In this document: piece after piece, positions 25,542-34,048 of the stretch
How positions within the stretch are numbered: the stretch's first letter is position 1
How the letters are laid out: every line of letters begins with the position of its first letter
DNA from: Candidatus Sumerlaeota bacterium
GTDB taxonomy: Bacteria; Sumerlaeota; Sumerlaeia; MWCT01; JAUWMI01
Length of the DNA: 38,428 nt
Direction: 5' to 3'
NCBI GenBank assembly: GCA_030613245.1
Contig: JAUWMI010000043.1
Location: 1-38,428 of the forward strand
Notes under the pieces: model-generated
Seen by the model: only the letters and a program-made list of their open reading frames with translations
Databases searched by the model: none
What the model was told of the DNA's origin: nothing
Translations under genes and position numbers: made by a program

Positions 25542-27809
25542 TCAGTAGAGATCCCAATCAATCATCTCATTGTGCCCATAAGAGAAATTGTTATCAATGA
25601 TGATGCTGTCCACTAATCCGCCAACCAGGGCAGCACCAGGGCGCGCCTCTCTGAAGCCTATCCCAACATAGCCGCTCGTAATATCGGTATCGGTGACCTC
25701 CGAGAATTTCACACTGTCGACGTAGGTTATCACGTACGTGCCGTTGGCGAAGATGCGCAGATGATGCCAACCGGGGGCATTGTAGCCTGTAGAGTCGGCC
25801 GCAAAGTAGGTCAGGCTATCATCAGCAACTAGCATCTTGATCGCTCGCAGACAAGTGCTCGTGCCATCATCGTACCATTCAATGGCATAGCAATTCTCAT
25901 ACCCTGAGCTGCTGCCTGCGGATCGCGTTGTAGCCCGCCATCCGGTATCACCAACACCACGGACGAACAAGCCGATTGACTCGAGCTCAACACCCGTGTA
26001 GACCCAGGCCTGGATATTGATGTTGCGCTGCGCAAAGTTATGATCGCCGAGGAGATTTATCTGGCCACCACCAGCCGGATCATCGCACCGACCAACTGAA
26101 TCGGCTGATGGGGACGGCCACCACCAATACCACCACCAGGAATCCTCAGGCGAATCGGGCGCGCCGACAGAATCTGGATCAATCGAACGAATAGGGAAAA
26201 AGTCGCTTTTCCACGGCAGCTCAGGTCCTGCAGCCGGGAAGCTATCAACATACGGCATTTCGGAAGACCAGAGGGTGAACTGCCTGTTCTTCTCGCCCGG
26301 CGTGGGCCACATCACATCGAAGTCCACCTGGTTATTATCCGTGTCAACCGCATCAGCCTTTCTCCCGAGCGAAAACTTCGAGCCGAAGTTGTCGCCACTT
26401 TTGTAACCAGCGTCTTCGTACGACCATGCCGGAAGCGACGCAGCTCCACCAGAGCCACCCATCTCGTAGCCCAGCGCGTCAATCACCGTGCCACCTGGAT
26501 AATCCCTCAGCACTACGGCATCCGGCGCACCATTCTGCAAGCTCTCGCCCACAACCAAGTCAACATTGGGCACACCAGCCATGCCAATCACGTAAAATGC
26601 GTCGTCGGGAATTGTCGTTCCCGGCGGGATCGTGGCTACCGCCGTCTCCGATCCATCGGCACCATTGACAACCGACAGGGTGTAGCTCGAGATGTCGGTG
26701 CCTGGCACGCCCCAGATCTCCACAAATTCCGCAGTGTCCGGGCTGCCCGCCTGATCGTAGTCAACCTCGTTGATCACCGGCTTCGGCTCAGTGTAGGTCA
26801 GCTTGCCAAGCGCGCCATTATAACCAGCATTATACAGCCGGGAACCCCAGTAAACGGTGTTGTTGGGTGCGCCGCCTTCCTCGGTAATAAGACCGCCGTA
26901 ATAGAGAATCGCGGGCTTACCCCATGACAGGTACCCCCATGTCGGAACGGGCATGCTGGCGAGGATCGTACCATGCACTGCATCGTATGCGACAATCCTT
27001 GCATCCCAGTACAAGAGAACCCAGTAGAGTCCGTCAGCATAGTCGCCACCTATGGTGTTAGACCAGCCACCCACGGTAGCATCTTCCGGGTTGAACACGT
27101 CGTCACGCACCCAGTTGGCGTACGCCCAGCTACCAGGATTCCTATTCCTACGGACATCCGGAAATCCCAGAGCCGGACTCGTGTCGCCGTCGTCCATCCA
27201 GGGCCCCATGCCGAGGAGTGTGTCTCTATCCCTAACAGCGATGCCCGCTTTGCAGAAAGGTGCGGGAATCGTGCTCACCACACTCCAGGTGGTCAATGTG
27301 GCGTCTAGCTGCAGTATCTGGCCCTTGTCAAGGTCACTGCTACCACAAGCCATGTACAGTGTAGGACTGGTGCTGGTGCCACGCACATTGGCGCCACGGC
27401 TGAACGAAAGCCCTGGAGCCGGCATAAGCACACCCGGACTGGTGTTCTCATCAGCCCACATCTGAACAACCTCACCAATGCTGAGATCGGCCCCATACAG
27501 TACGCCGTCAGTCGTGCATGTGAGACTGAATGGGCTGCTCCCATCAGCGAAGGCAGTGCCTTTGATGTACGAGCCGTCAGCGGAACTCCAAATACTAAGT
27601 TGCGGGTTGTATCCTATAGCCTTTTCGAAAGTGCTGAAATATCTGTTATTCGTGATGATGTGCCCAGTGGATGGATTGTACGCAGTGTTGTAATGACGGT
27701 AGGGAGTCTGTGACGTATACCAGTCAATCGTGGGATTGATGGGAACTGCCGAAGCAATTGAACAAACCATCAATGCCAGCACAATAAGCGCTAATCGTCT
27801 CATGTTCAT
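25542..27809 (-). CDS. Secreted protein: propeller-like region, lamin-tail domain, LamG-like C-terminus
   Basis: The product has 755 residues. AAAGGGG lies just upstream of the ATGs at 27809 and 27803; the signal peptide is MRRLALIVLALMVCSIASA. Residues 25-340 form beta-rich repeats with YNPSTGHIITNNRY, TTDGVLYGADLSIG and GGDYADGLYWVLLYWD, suggesting a propeller. Residues 345-460 are a lamin-tail (LTD) domain: PVINEVDYDQAGSPDTAEFV, EIWG, TIPDDAFYVIG, and a DALGYE end. The C-terminal 170 residues (NINIQAWVYTGV, GWHHLRIFANGTYVITYVDS, SGYVGIGFRE) look like a concanavalin-type sandwich. It is exported and probably binds glycans or other surfaces; no catalytic residues recognised. It has its own terminator. 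Confidence 0.75.
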   Translation of the reverse strand: MNMRRLALIVLALMVCSIASAVPINPTIDWYTSQTPYRHYNTAYNPSTGHIITNNRYFSTFEKAIGYNPQLSIWSSADGSYIKGTAFADGSSPFSLTCTTDGVLYGADLSIGEVVQMWADENTSPGVLMPAPGLSFSRGANVRGTSTSPTLYMACGSSDLDKGQILQLDATLTTWSVVSTIPAPFCKAGIAVRDRDTLLGMGPWMDDGDTSPALGFPDVRRNRNPGSWAYANWVRDDVFNPEDATVGGWSNTIGGDYADGLYWVLLYWDARIVAYDAVHGTILASMPVPTWGYLSWGKPAILYYGGLITEEGGAPNNTVYWGSRLYNAGYNGALGKLTYTEPKPVINEVDYDQAGSPDTAEFVEIWGVPGTDISSYTLSVVNGADGSETAVATIPPGTTIPDDAFYVIGMAGVPNVDLVVGESLQNGAPDAVVLRDYPGGTVIDALGYEMGGSGGAASLPAWSYEDAGYKSGDNFGSKFSLGRKADAVDTDNNQVDFDVMWPTPGEKNRQFTLWSSEMPYVDSFPAAGPELPWKSDFFPIRSIDPDSVGAPDSPEDSWWWYWWWPSPSADSVGRCDDPAGGGQINLLGDHNFAQRNINIQAWVYTGVELESIGLFVRGVGDTGWRATTRSAGSSSGYENCYAIEWYDDGTSTCLRAIKMLVADDSLTYFAADSTGYNAPGWHHLRIFANGTYVITYVDSVKFSEVTDTDITSGYVGIGFREARPGAALVGGLVDSIIIDNNFSYGHNEMIDWDLY

Positions 27810-28072
27810 ACCCCCCTTTGGACATTACAAAAACTCGAGCCGGTTCATCTCCTTTCGTTGCCCTCCAGAAAACGGAGTTCATCTAATTAACCAGCTAATA
27901 AAATCTAGCGTGAGTGGTATCGGTTAGTCAATCCCTATTTTGCTTAAGAAGCCAAAGTTTTCTGTGGGCTGCGCCTCCCGCATATCTACTCCGCATGAGT
28001 GTACCTTCAGTCCATTAAAACGCCTAACATTGGATTCTGGACAAACCGCTTACGAACAGGTCAAAAACTAGC

Positions 28073-28114
28073 AGCAGTTCATGACTTGTGCGCCTCAGGC
28101 GTAACTGCCCATAC
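28073..28114. repeat. Long-form palindrome upstream of the HgdB-like gene
   Basis: Arms GCAGTT and AACTGCCC enclose CATGACTTGTGCGCCTCAGG, the same asymmetric core as 23058-23104. Confidence 0.8.
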
Positions 28115-28175
28115 AATCCATAACCAATCGCCTATACGCGTCCATTGTTATGCTTGATCGGGAAACATGCATTGT
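28112..28175. repeat. 64-base direct repeat, copy 1 (palindrome flank)
   Basis: It begins TACAATC right at the end of the long-form palindrome and contains ATTGTTATGCTTGATCGG. It aligns without gaps with 28226-28289 at about three quarters identity. Confidence 0.75.
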
Positions 28176-28201
28176 GATAACTAATTGAACCGCAGCCAGA
28201 A

Positions 28202-28227
28202 TAGGGACGTTCAATCGAACGCCCCTA
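28202..28227. repeat. GGGGC palindrome, short form, upstream of the HgdB-like gene
   Basis: A 26-base palindrome with two mismatches and the centre CGTTCAATCGAACG. Confidence 0.8.
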
Positions 28228-28289
28228 CAATCAGTAACAAATCATTCATACGCACCTATTGTTATGCTTGATCGGACAACATATCAATG
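28226..28289. repeat. 64-base direct repeat, copy 2, reaching the HgdB-like start codon
   Basis: It repeats 28112-28175 but follows a short-form palindrome instead of a long-form one. Its last bases are the ATG of the next gene. The remainder of the 27810-28286 gap shows nothing recognisable. Confidence 0.75.
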
Positions 28290-29411
28290 AAACGAAAAAT
28301 CGGCATCACCACAACTGTCCCGGTTGAAATCATCCTCGCTGCGGGCGACATTCCCGTTGACTTGAACAACGTATTCATCACTTGCGATGATCCGAACCAC
28401 TGGGTCAACGTGGCTGAGGAGCACGGCTATCCGCGTTCGCTGTGCGGGTGGATCAAAGGGATTTATGGCCTTGTGATTGAGCGCCACCCCGTTGATGCGG
28501 TGATTGTCGTCACGCAGGGCGATTGCAGCAATACCATTTCAATGATGGAAACCTTCCAGCTCGCCCCTTCGCTCCCGCGGTGTTCTCCATCTGCCCAGGG
28601 TCACGCGGAGTGCGCAACAAGTTCTCAGCCGCCCGAGAATTCTTCTTGTAGGGGCGTATTGCAATACGCCCCCACCACAGGAGAAATTCCGGTAATTCCT
28701 TTTAGCTATCCGTACAATCGCGATCCTCAACAGCTGCGTATTGAAATGGAGCGGTTGATACAGAAGCTAGGAACAAGCTGGGATCATGTCAACGATACCA
28801 TGCGGACGCTGAGGCCTATCCGCCAGGCTCTACAAGAGCTGGACAGGCTAACATGGGAGGATGGCGTGGTCTCGGGTAAGGAAAATCACCAGTGGCTTAT
28901 CAGCAGCAGCGATTTTAACGGCGACCCTGATGCGTACTACGATGCGCTGCAGCGTTTTCTCAATGACGCACGAAAGCGCAAGCCCGTCACGGCACAGTTC
29001 CGTTTGGGCTACATCGGCATTCCCCCGATCTTCACCGACTTCTACGACTATCTCGAAGCCAATGGAATTCACATAGTGTTCAACGAAGTCCAGCGCCAAT
29101 TCAGTATGCCCTTCAACTGCGACGACCTCGTCGAGCAATACCTTCGCTACACCTACCCTTACGATATCTTCGCGCGCATCCGCGATATTCAGACGGAAAT
29201 CACCCGGCGACACGTTCAGGGCATTATCCACTACACCCAGGCGTTTTGCCATCGCCAGATCGAAGACCTCATTTTTCGCCAGCACCTGTTCGTTTCAGAG
29301 TCACGACGCGATCCAATTCCGATCCTCACAATCGAAGGAGATCGCCCGATTCCTCTGGACGCCCGGACGCGACTGCGGCTCGAGACCTTCATGGCTCTGC
29401 TCTCAGCCTGA
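28287..29411 (+). CDS. 2-hydroxyacyl-CoA dehydratase (HgdB/D-component)-like protein with internal insertion
   Basis: The product has 374 residues. The start region (KIGITTTVPVEIILAAGDIP, VDLNNVFI) and the Cys positions in SLCGWIKGIYG, TQGDCSNT and YTQAFCHRQIEDL match the [4Fe-4S]-binding HgdB family, whose members dehydrate 2-hydroxyacyl-CoAs or are double-cubane reductases. A single protein without a HgdA partner or an activator ATPase nearby suggests a less usual role. Between METFQLA and IPVIPFSYPYN, where relatives run on directly, lie about 40 extra low-complexity residues (about 94-133), including 10 encoded by a palindrome. There is no strong ribosome-binding site. Function inferred from family only. 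Confidence 0.75.
   Translation: MKRKIGITTTVPVEIILAAGDIPVDLNNVFITCDDPNHWVNVAEEHGYPRSLCGWIKGIYGLVIERHPVDAVIVVTQGDCSNTISMMETFQLAPSLPRCSPSAQGHAECATSSQPPENSSCRGVLQYAPTTGEIPVIPFSYPYNRDPQQLRIEMERLIQKLGTSWDHVNDTMRTLRPIRQALQELDRLTWEDGVVSGKENHQWLISSSDFNGDPDAYYDALQRFLNDARKRKPVTAQFRLGYIGIPPIFTDFYDYLEANGIHIVFNEVQRQFSMPFNCDDLVEQYLRYTYPYDIFARIRDIQTEITRRHVQGIIHYTQAFCHRQIEDLIFRQHLFVSESRRDPIPILTIEGDRPIPLDARTRLRLETFMALLSA
28648..28675. repeat. GGGGC palindrome inside the HgdB-like coding sequence
   Basis: A 28-base palindrome (GTAGGGGCGTATTG and its complement, one mismatch) read in frame as part of CRGVLQYAPT. The same core occurs at 21974. Confidence 0.9.
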
Positions 29412-29438
29412 CCGCCGATCACTGTTGACAATTTAACT

Positions 29439-29467
29439 CGTAGGGGCAGGTTTAATACCTGCCCTTA
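29439..29467. repeat. GGGGC palindrome after the HgdB-like gene
   Basis: A 29-base palindrome with two mismatches, ends GTAGGGGCAGGT and ACCTGCCCTTAC, 28 bases after the stop codon of the HgdB-like gene. Confidence 0.85.
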
Positions 29468-29586
29468 CTGCCTCTCCTAGATCCCCGCAGCCTCGACCCA
29501 AGCTTGACTCCCTTGAAGCTATTCATTAAAAGTTAATATTATTGCTTCTGGAGAAGCGAAAGACAGAATAGAATGAGGAGGATTCT

Positions 29587-30705
29587 ATGCCACTAGCAAC
29601 AGAACTTAACCCAATTCCGCGGTTCTTGATGGGGCCTGGACCGAGTGATGTACATTCAAGGGTGCTGAAGGCGATGGCCACGCCGCTCATCGGCCATCTG
29701 GATCCACAGTTCATCGTCATGATGGACGAAGTCAAGGCGATGCTCCGGGAGGTGTTTCGCACCAAGAACGAGATGACCTTTGCTGTCTCGGCGCCGGGGA
29801 GCGCGGGCATGGAAGCTTGTCTGGTGAACTTGCTGGAGCCAGGCGATGAGGCACTCGTTTGTGTTAATGGCGTGTTCGGCAATCGGATGAGCGATATCGT
29901 GGAACGCTGCGGTGCAAAGCTGCGTCGAATTGACGCCGCTTGGGGGACCGCGATCGACCCAGCGCAAGTGAAAAGTGCTCTGGAACAGGGCAGCCCGAAG
30001 CTGGTCGCCATCGTTCACGCTGAAACGTCGACGGGGGTGCTCCAACCCCTGGACGAAATCGGCAAACTCGTCCATGATGCGGGGCCGCTCTTCGTCGTGG
30101 ACGCCGTCACTTCCCTAGGAGGCGTCGACGTGCGGGTGGACGATTGGGGCATTGATGCCATCTATAGCGGTACCCAGAAATGCCTCAGTGCGCCGCCGGG
30201 TTTATCCCCAGTCTCCTTTAACGCGCGAGCAGTGGAAGTAGTAAACCGTAGAAAGACTAAAGTACAAAGCTGGTTTTTGGATATCGGTTTGCTGCGCAGC
30301 TACTGGGAAGGCGCAAAAAGGGCTTATCATCACACCGCACCGATTTCCTCAGTGTATGCACTCCGGGAGGCACTGCGGCTGGTACTGGAGGAGGGATTGG
30401 AAGCACGCTTTGCACGCCATCGCAGAAATCACGAGCTGTTGCGAGATGGTCTGGAGGAGTTGGGCTGCGAGTTCATCGTGGCACCAGAGTATCGCCTGCC
30501 ACAACTTAACACGGTCAAGCTCCCCAAAGGGATGGAAGACGCAAGCGTACGTTCTCAGCTGCTGAACGACTACAACATTGAAATCGGCGCAGGGCTGGGT
30601 GAATTTGCCGGTAAGGCTTGGCGAATCGGCCTGATGGGATGCAGCAGTACAGAGAACCATATCAACATGTTACTGTCCGCATTAAAGAAGATCAAACGCG
30701 GTTGA
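29587..30705 (+). CDS. Class V aminotransferase, alanine/serine-glyoxylate type
   Basis: The product has 372 residues. GAGGAGG lies 6 bases before the ATG. The family is clear: [87 protein letters not shown], and [16 protein letters not shown] with the PLP-binding Lys in TQK. Such enzymes convert glyoxylate to glycine with alanine or serine as amino donor. The next gene on the same strand is a glycolate/lactate dehydrogenase fusion, whose product from glycolate is glyoxylate, so the pair makes metabolic sense. There is a 273-base gap between them, so co-transcription is not certain. Confidence 0.9.
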   Translation: MPLATELNPIPRFLMGPGPSDVHSRVLKAMATPLIGHLDPQFIVMMDEVKAMLREVFRTKNEMTFAVSAPGSAGMEACLVNLLEPGDEALVCVNGVFGNRMSDIVERCGAKLRRIDAAWGTAIDPAQVKSALEQGSPKLVAIVHAETSTGVLQPLDEIGKLVHDAGPLFVVDAVTSLGGVDVRVDDWGIDAIYSGTQKCLSAPPGLSPVSFNARAVEVVNRRKTKVQSWFLDIGLLRSYWEGAKRAYHHTAPISSVYALREALRLVLEEGLEARFARHRRNHELLRDGLEELGCEFIVAPEYRLPQLNTVKLPKGMEDASVRSQLLNDYNIEIGAGLGEFAGKAWRIGLMGCSSTENHINMLLSALKKIKRG

Positions 30706-30822
30706 TTGAAGAATCTGAGTGACGTGGTGCTCATCACGGAACATCCTTAGAGCACCTAACAAAAAGAACTATCAAACCACCACGGCACGACGCGGTTGCG
30801 CCTTAGGCGCATTAAGAATGTT

Positions 30823-30845
30823 GGGGCGATCCGGCGGGTCGCCCC
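30823..30845. repeat. Degenerate GGGGC palindrome before the GlcD-GlcF fusion
   Basis: Arms GGGGCGATC and GGTCGCCCC surround CGGCG, with one mismatch. A second small palindrome TGCGCC-TTA-GGCGCA lies just upstream at 30797-30811 and resembles the inner part of the long-form core. Confidence 0.65.
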
Positions 30846-30978
30846 TATTCCCGTTGTGTACGTTGTGTCGTTGTGGTTAGAATTTCATTTTGATAGTGTC
30901 TCTTAGGGGCTTTGCTGTAGATCGGTGACTTCCCCTGAGAAATCAGCAGTCGAATCGCAAGTTCTTGGAGTAATTCCG

Positions 30979-33861
30979 ATGGAATCCTCAAAACTAAAAT
31001 CGTTCGAAAAGAATCTGAAGGCCCGGGTTCGAGGTCAGGTTTCCTTTGACGCCTTCGCTCGGGGGCTCTATTCCACAGATGGCAGCATCTATCAGGCCCA
31101 ACCCGTAGTCGTAGTCTTGCCACTGGATGAAGCCGATGTCAAAGCAGCCGTAGAGACCGCAGCCGAATACAAGGTGAGCATCCTCCCCCGAGGAGGCGGG
31201 ACCAGTTTGGGAGGGCAGGTTGTGGGAAAAGCGATGGTGATCGATTTCTCCAAAACCATGAACCAGATCCTTGAAGTAAATGTGGAGCAGAAGTGGGTCC
31301 GGGTCCAGCCGGGAATCGTCCGGGACAATCTCAACGCTGCCCTTGCCAGGCATGGCCTGCATTTCGCACCTGATCCAGCCACCTCCAGCCGGGCCACGGT
31401 AGGTGGCATGATCGGAAACAACTCCTCGGGTACCAAGAGCATTATCTACGGCAAAACCGTGGACCATGTGCTGGAGACGAAAGTCCTGCTGCCTGACGGA
31501 GAGATCCTGGAGTTCAAAGAACTCACCGCGGAACAATACACGCGCGAGATGGTTTCCAAGGGCCGGAAAGCAGAGATCCTCGGTGGCTTTCGCCAGATCA
31601 TCGAGGCTAACCGAGAGGAAATCGAAGCGAGGTATCCCAAAGTAATGCGTCGCGTGGGCGGCTATAATCTGGATGAATTCATTCACACCGATCAATGGAA
31701 TCTCTCCAAACTAATTGCGGGCAGCGAGGGGACTTTGGGAACCCTACTTGAGGCCAGGATCAATCTGGAGCCTTTGCCGAAGCATACTGCGCTGTGTGTT
31801 GTACACTTCGCCAGTCTTCAGGAAAGTATCCAGGCGGTTGCTCCGATACTGGCCCACAAACCTTCCGCCGTGGAGATCTTTGATCAGATTGTAATCGAAC
31901 TGGCACGGAAGAATTTATCTATCGCTCCCTTGTGCGACTTCATCGAAGGAGATCCCGGGGCCATCCTGTTTGTAGAGTTTTTCGGGGACTCTCCCGAAGA
32001 AGCTGAGGACAAAGTGAGAACGATGATCTCGGATATTCGGAGTCAGGGACTTGGCTACGCTTACCCTATCCAGCTCACTCCAGAGGATCAGAACCAGGTC
32101 TGGACCGTCAGGCAGAACGGCTTGGGACTCATGCTCGGCATAAAAGGAAACCGCAGACCGATTCCTTTCATCGAAGACGCCTGCGTGCCAGTGGAGGTGT
32201 TACCGGAATACATTGATCAGGTTCTCGACATCTGCAAAAAACATCAGACCGAAGTAGCCATGTATGCGCACACAAGCGTTGGTGTGATCCACGTCCGTCC
32301 GATTCTCGATCTGAAGAGGCAAAGCGACATCGAGAGAATGAAAGCTATTGCAAACGAAACGTTTGAGCTGGTTAAGTCGTACGGCGGTTCCTGGAGCGGC
32401 GAACATGGCGACGGGCGGGTCCGCAGCTCCTTCATGGAAAGATTCTTTGGCTCTCAGCTATATGGGGCTTTCAAGGAAGTGAAACGACTCTTTGATCCTG
32501 CCGGCTTAATGAATCCCGGCAATATCGTGGAATCCCCCCCAATGGATCAACACCTCCGGTACGGGACTGCCTACCAGACCCCCTCCTTTCCCACCGAATA
32601 TCATTATCGAGAAGACGGTAGTTTTGCCTCCGCAGTAGAGATCTGCACGGGAATTGGTACCTGCCGGCAAACTCTGATTGGAACGATGTGTCCGAGCTAC
32701 CGTGCCACCCAGGACGAGGAACACTCCACTCGGGGTCGGGCGAATGCCCTGCGGTTAGCGATGTCAGGTCAACTGGGTCCTGGCGGTTTAACAGACAAAA
32801 GGTTGTTCGATATTTTGGATCTCTGTCTGTCCTGTAAATCGTGTAAATCTGAATGCCCCAGCAATGTCGATCTGGCAAGGCTGAAAAGCGAATTCCTTCA
32901 AATCTATCACGACCGCCACGGGCTCTCGCTTCGCGATCACTTTCTTCGGAGATCCATCCAGATGGCGAGTTTTTTCTCCGGTTGGAAAGCTCCCCTGGTA
33001 AATTGGATTCAGAAAACGCTATTGTTCCGCGTAACGCTCGAGAAATTAGCAGGGATCGATCGTCGGAGATGCCTTCCGGATTATGCAAGCAAGCCGTTTC
33101 ATCGCTGGTTTAGGAACCATCCAAAGCAGAATTCGAACATCGGCAACAAGGTTGTACTATTTGATGATACATATATTCATTACTATGAGCCAAATGTCGG
33201 AATATCCGCCATTCAACTGCTGGAGTCCTGTGGATACGAAGTGATCCTGGCCCGGGCGGGATGTTGTCAGCGTCCCCAGATCTCTCATGGGTTCTTGCGG
33301 GACGCGAAGCGAGAGGGTGAGAAAACCCTGCGAGCTCTAGATGAATATATTCAGCAGGGAATGAAAGTTGTGGTCTGTGAACCAAGTTGCGCTTCTGCCT
33401 TAACCGATGATTTGCCAGACTTGATTGACGACGAGGCCCTTGGCCGTAGAATCTCCGAGAATGTTATGATGATCGATGTCTTTTTGGCCGGTGAGATTCA
33501 ATCAGGAAAACTGAATTGCGATTTTACCTCACCGTTGAAAAAGATTCTGATCCACGGGCACTGCCATCAAAAGTCCCTTTATGGTACAACCGCAATGAAC
33601 AAGGTGCTGGCTAGGGTCCCGGATCTTTCAGTAGGAGAAATAGATTGCGGTTGCTGTGGCATGGCGGGTTCGTTCGGCTACGAGAGGGAGCACTACGATC
33701 TCTCCCTCCAGATTGGAGAAGACCGGTTGTTTCCCGCAATCCGAAGTGCAGATGAGGAAACCTCGGTGGTTGCCTGTGGGTTCAGCTGCCGTCATCAGAT
33801 TCGCGACGCGACCGGAATTCAGCCCATCCACTGGGTGGAAACCGTGCGAGGGAGAATGTAG
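30979..33861 (+). CDS. FAD-linked dehydrogenase with C-terminal Fe-S/CCG domains (GlcD-GlcF-type fusion)
   Basis: The product has 960 residues. The ATG at 30979 has GGAG 8 bases upstream and is preferred over a GTG at 30925. The FAD-binding PCMH domain comes first (ILPRGGGTSLGGQVVGKA about residue 70, VGGMIGNNSSGTKSIIYG about 150), then the FAD-oxidase C domain (ending in LFDPAGLMNPGNIVE about 510). Two Cys clusters follow (near residue 556, CTGIGTC...CP; near 616, CLSCKSCKSECP). The C-terminal half has two CCG-type motifs (AGCCQRP about 762; CGCCGMAGSFGYE about 891). This is the membrane-associated D-2-hydroxyacid dehydrogenase layout, oxidising glycolate or D-lactate and passing electrons to quinone. 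The substrate cannot be read from the sequence. Confidence 0.9.
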   Translation: MESSKLKSFEKNLKARVRGQVSFDAFARGLYSTDGSIYQAQPVVVVLPLDEADVKAAVETAAEYKVSILPRGGGTSLGGQVVGKAMVIDFSKTMNQILEVNVEQKWVRVQPGIVRDNLNAALARHGLHFAPDPATSSRATVGGMIGNNSSGTKSIIYGKTVDHVLETKVLLPDGEILEFKELTAEQYTREMVSKGRKAEILGGFRQIIEANREEIEARYPKVMRRVGGYNLDEFIHTDQWNLSKLIAGSEGTLGTLLEARINLEPLPKHTALCVVHFASLQESIQAVAPILAHKPSAVEIFDQIVIELARKNLSIAPLCDFIEGDPGAILFVEFFGDSPEEAEDKVRTMISDIRSQGLGYAYPIQLTPEDQNQVWTVRQNGLGLMLGIKGNRRPIPFIEDACVPVEVLPEYIDQVLDICKKHQTEVAMYAHTSVGVIHVRPILDLKRQSDIERMKAIANETFELVKSYGGSWSGEHGDGRVRSSFMERFFGSQLYGAFKEVKRLFDPAGLMNPGNIVESPPMDQHLRYGTAYQTPSFPTEYHYREDGSFASAVEICTGIGTCRQTLIGTMCPSYRATQDEEHSTRGRANALRLAMSGQLGPGGLTDKRLFDILDLCLSCKSCKSECPSNVDLARLKSEFLQIYHDRHGLSLRDHFLRRSIQMASFFSGWKAPLVNWIQKTLLFRVTLEKLAGIDRRRCLPDYASKPFHRWFRNHPKQNSNIGNKVVLFDDTYIHYYEPNVGISAIQLLESCGYEVILARAGCCQRPQISHGFLRDAKREGEKTLRALDEYIQQGMKVVVCEPSCASALTDDLPDLIDDEALGRRISENVMMIDVFLAGEIQSGKLNCDFTSPLKKILIHGHCHQKSLYGTTAMNKVLARVPDLSVGEIDCGCCGMAGSFGYEREHYDLSLQIGEDRLFPAIRSADEETSVVACGFSCRHQIRDATGIQPIHWVETVRGRM

Positions 33862-33900
33862 CGGGCTCGGTTGCTCTCATTGCAGGAACGCTTCTCTGAC

Positions 33901-33947
33901 TAAGCGGCCGACGACCGGCCCTTTTTTTTGTGTATTAGCAGGCGATG
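33901..33947. repeat. 47-base direct repeat, copy 1 (includes a terminator)
   Basis: It begins TAAGCGGCCGACGACCGGCC and ends TGTGTATTAGCAGGCGATGA. It is nearly identical to 38317-38361. Confidence 0.8.
33904..33929 (+). terminator. Intrinsic terminator after the dehydrogenase fusion
   Basis: A GGCCG/CGGCC stem with a 5-base loop is followed by eight T residues, about 45 bases after the stop codon. Confidence 0.75.
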
Positions 33948-33977
33948 AGGCTAGTATCTTGCCGTGCATAAAAAAGT

Positions 33978-34007
33978 ACTTGACATTGCAAAGTGAATGG
34001 ATATACT
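33978..34007 (+). promoter_or_regulatory. Promoter with overlapping putative operator for the membrane-protein/regulator pair
   Basis: TTGACA (33980-33985) and TATACT (34002-34007) are separated by 16 bases, 41 bases before the next start codon. An imperfect palindrome ACTTGACATTGCAAAGT (33978-33994) overlaps the -35. A related sequence occurs at 35075-35091, after the regulator gene. Autoregulation by the winged-helix protein is an inference. Confidence 0.65.
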
Positions 34008-34048
34008 TTTTCTAGATTCGTCCAGAAAAGCGTTGGAGAGGTGGTCTT

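Noticed and set aside
22167-30845. The palindromes as a CRISPR array or as simple terminators
   Set aside because: Spacing is irregular, there are no constant-length spacers or cas genes, several copies lie inside coding sequence, and almost none has a following T-run.
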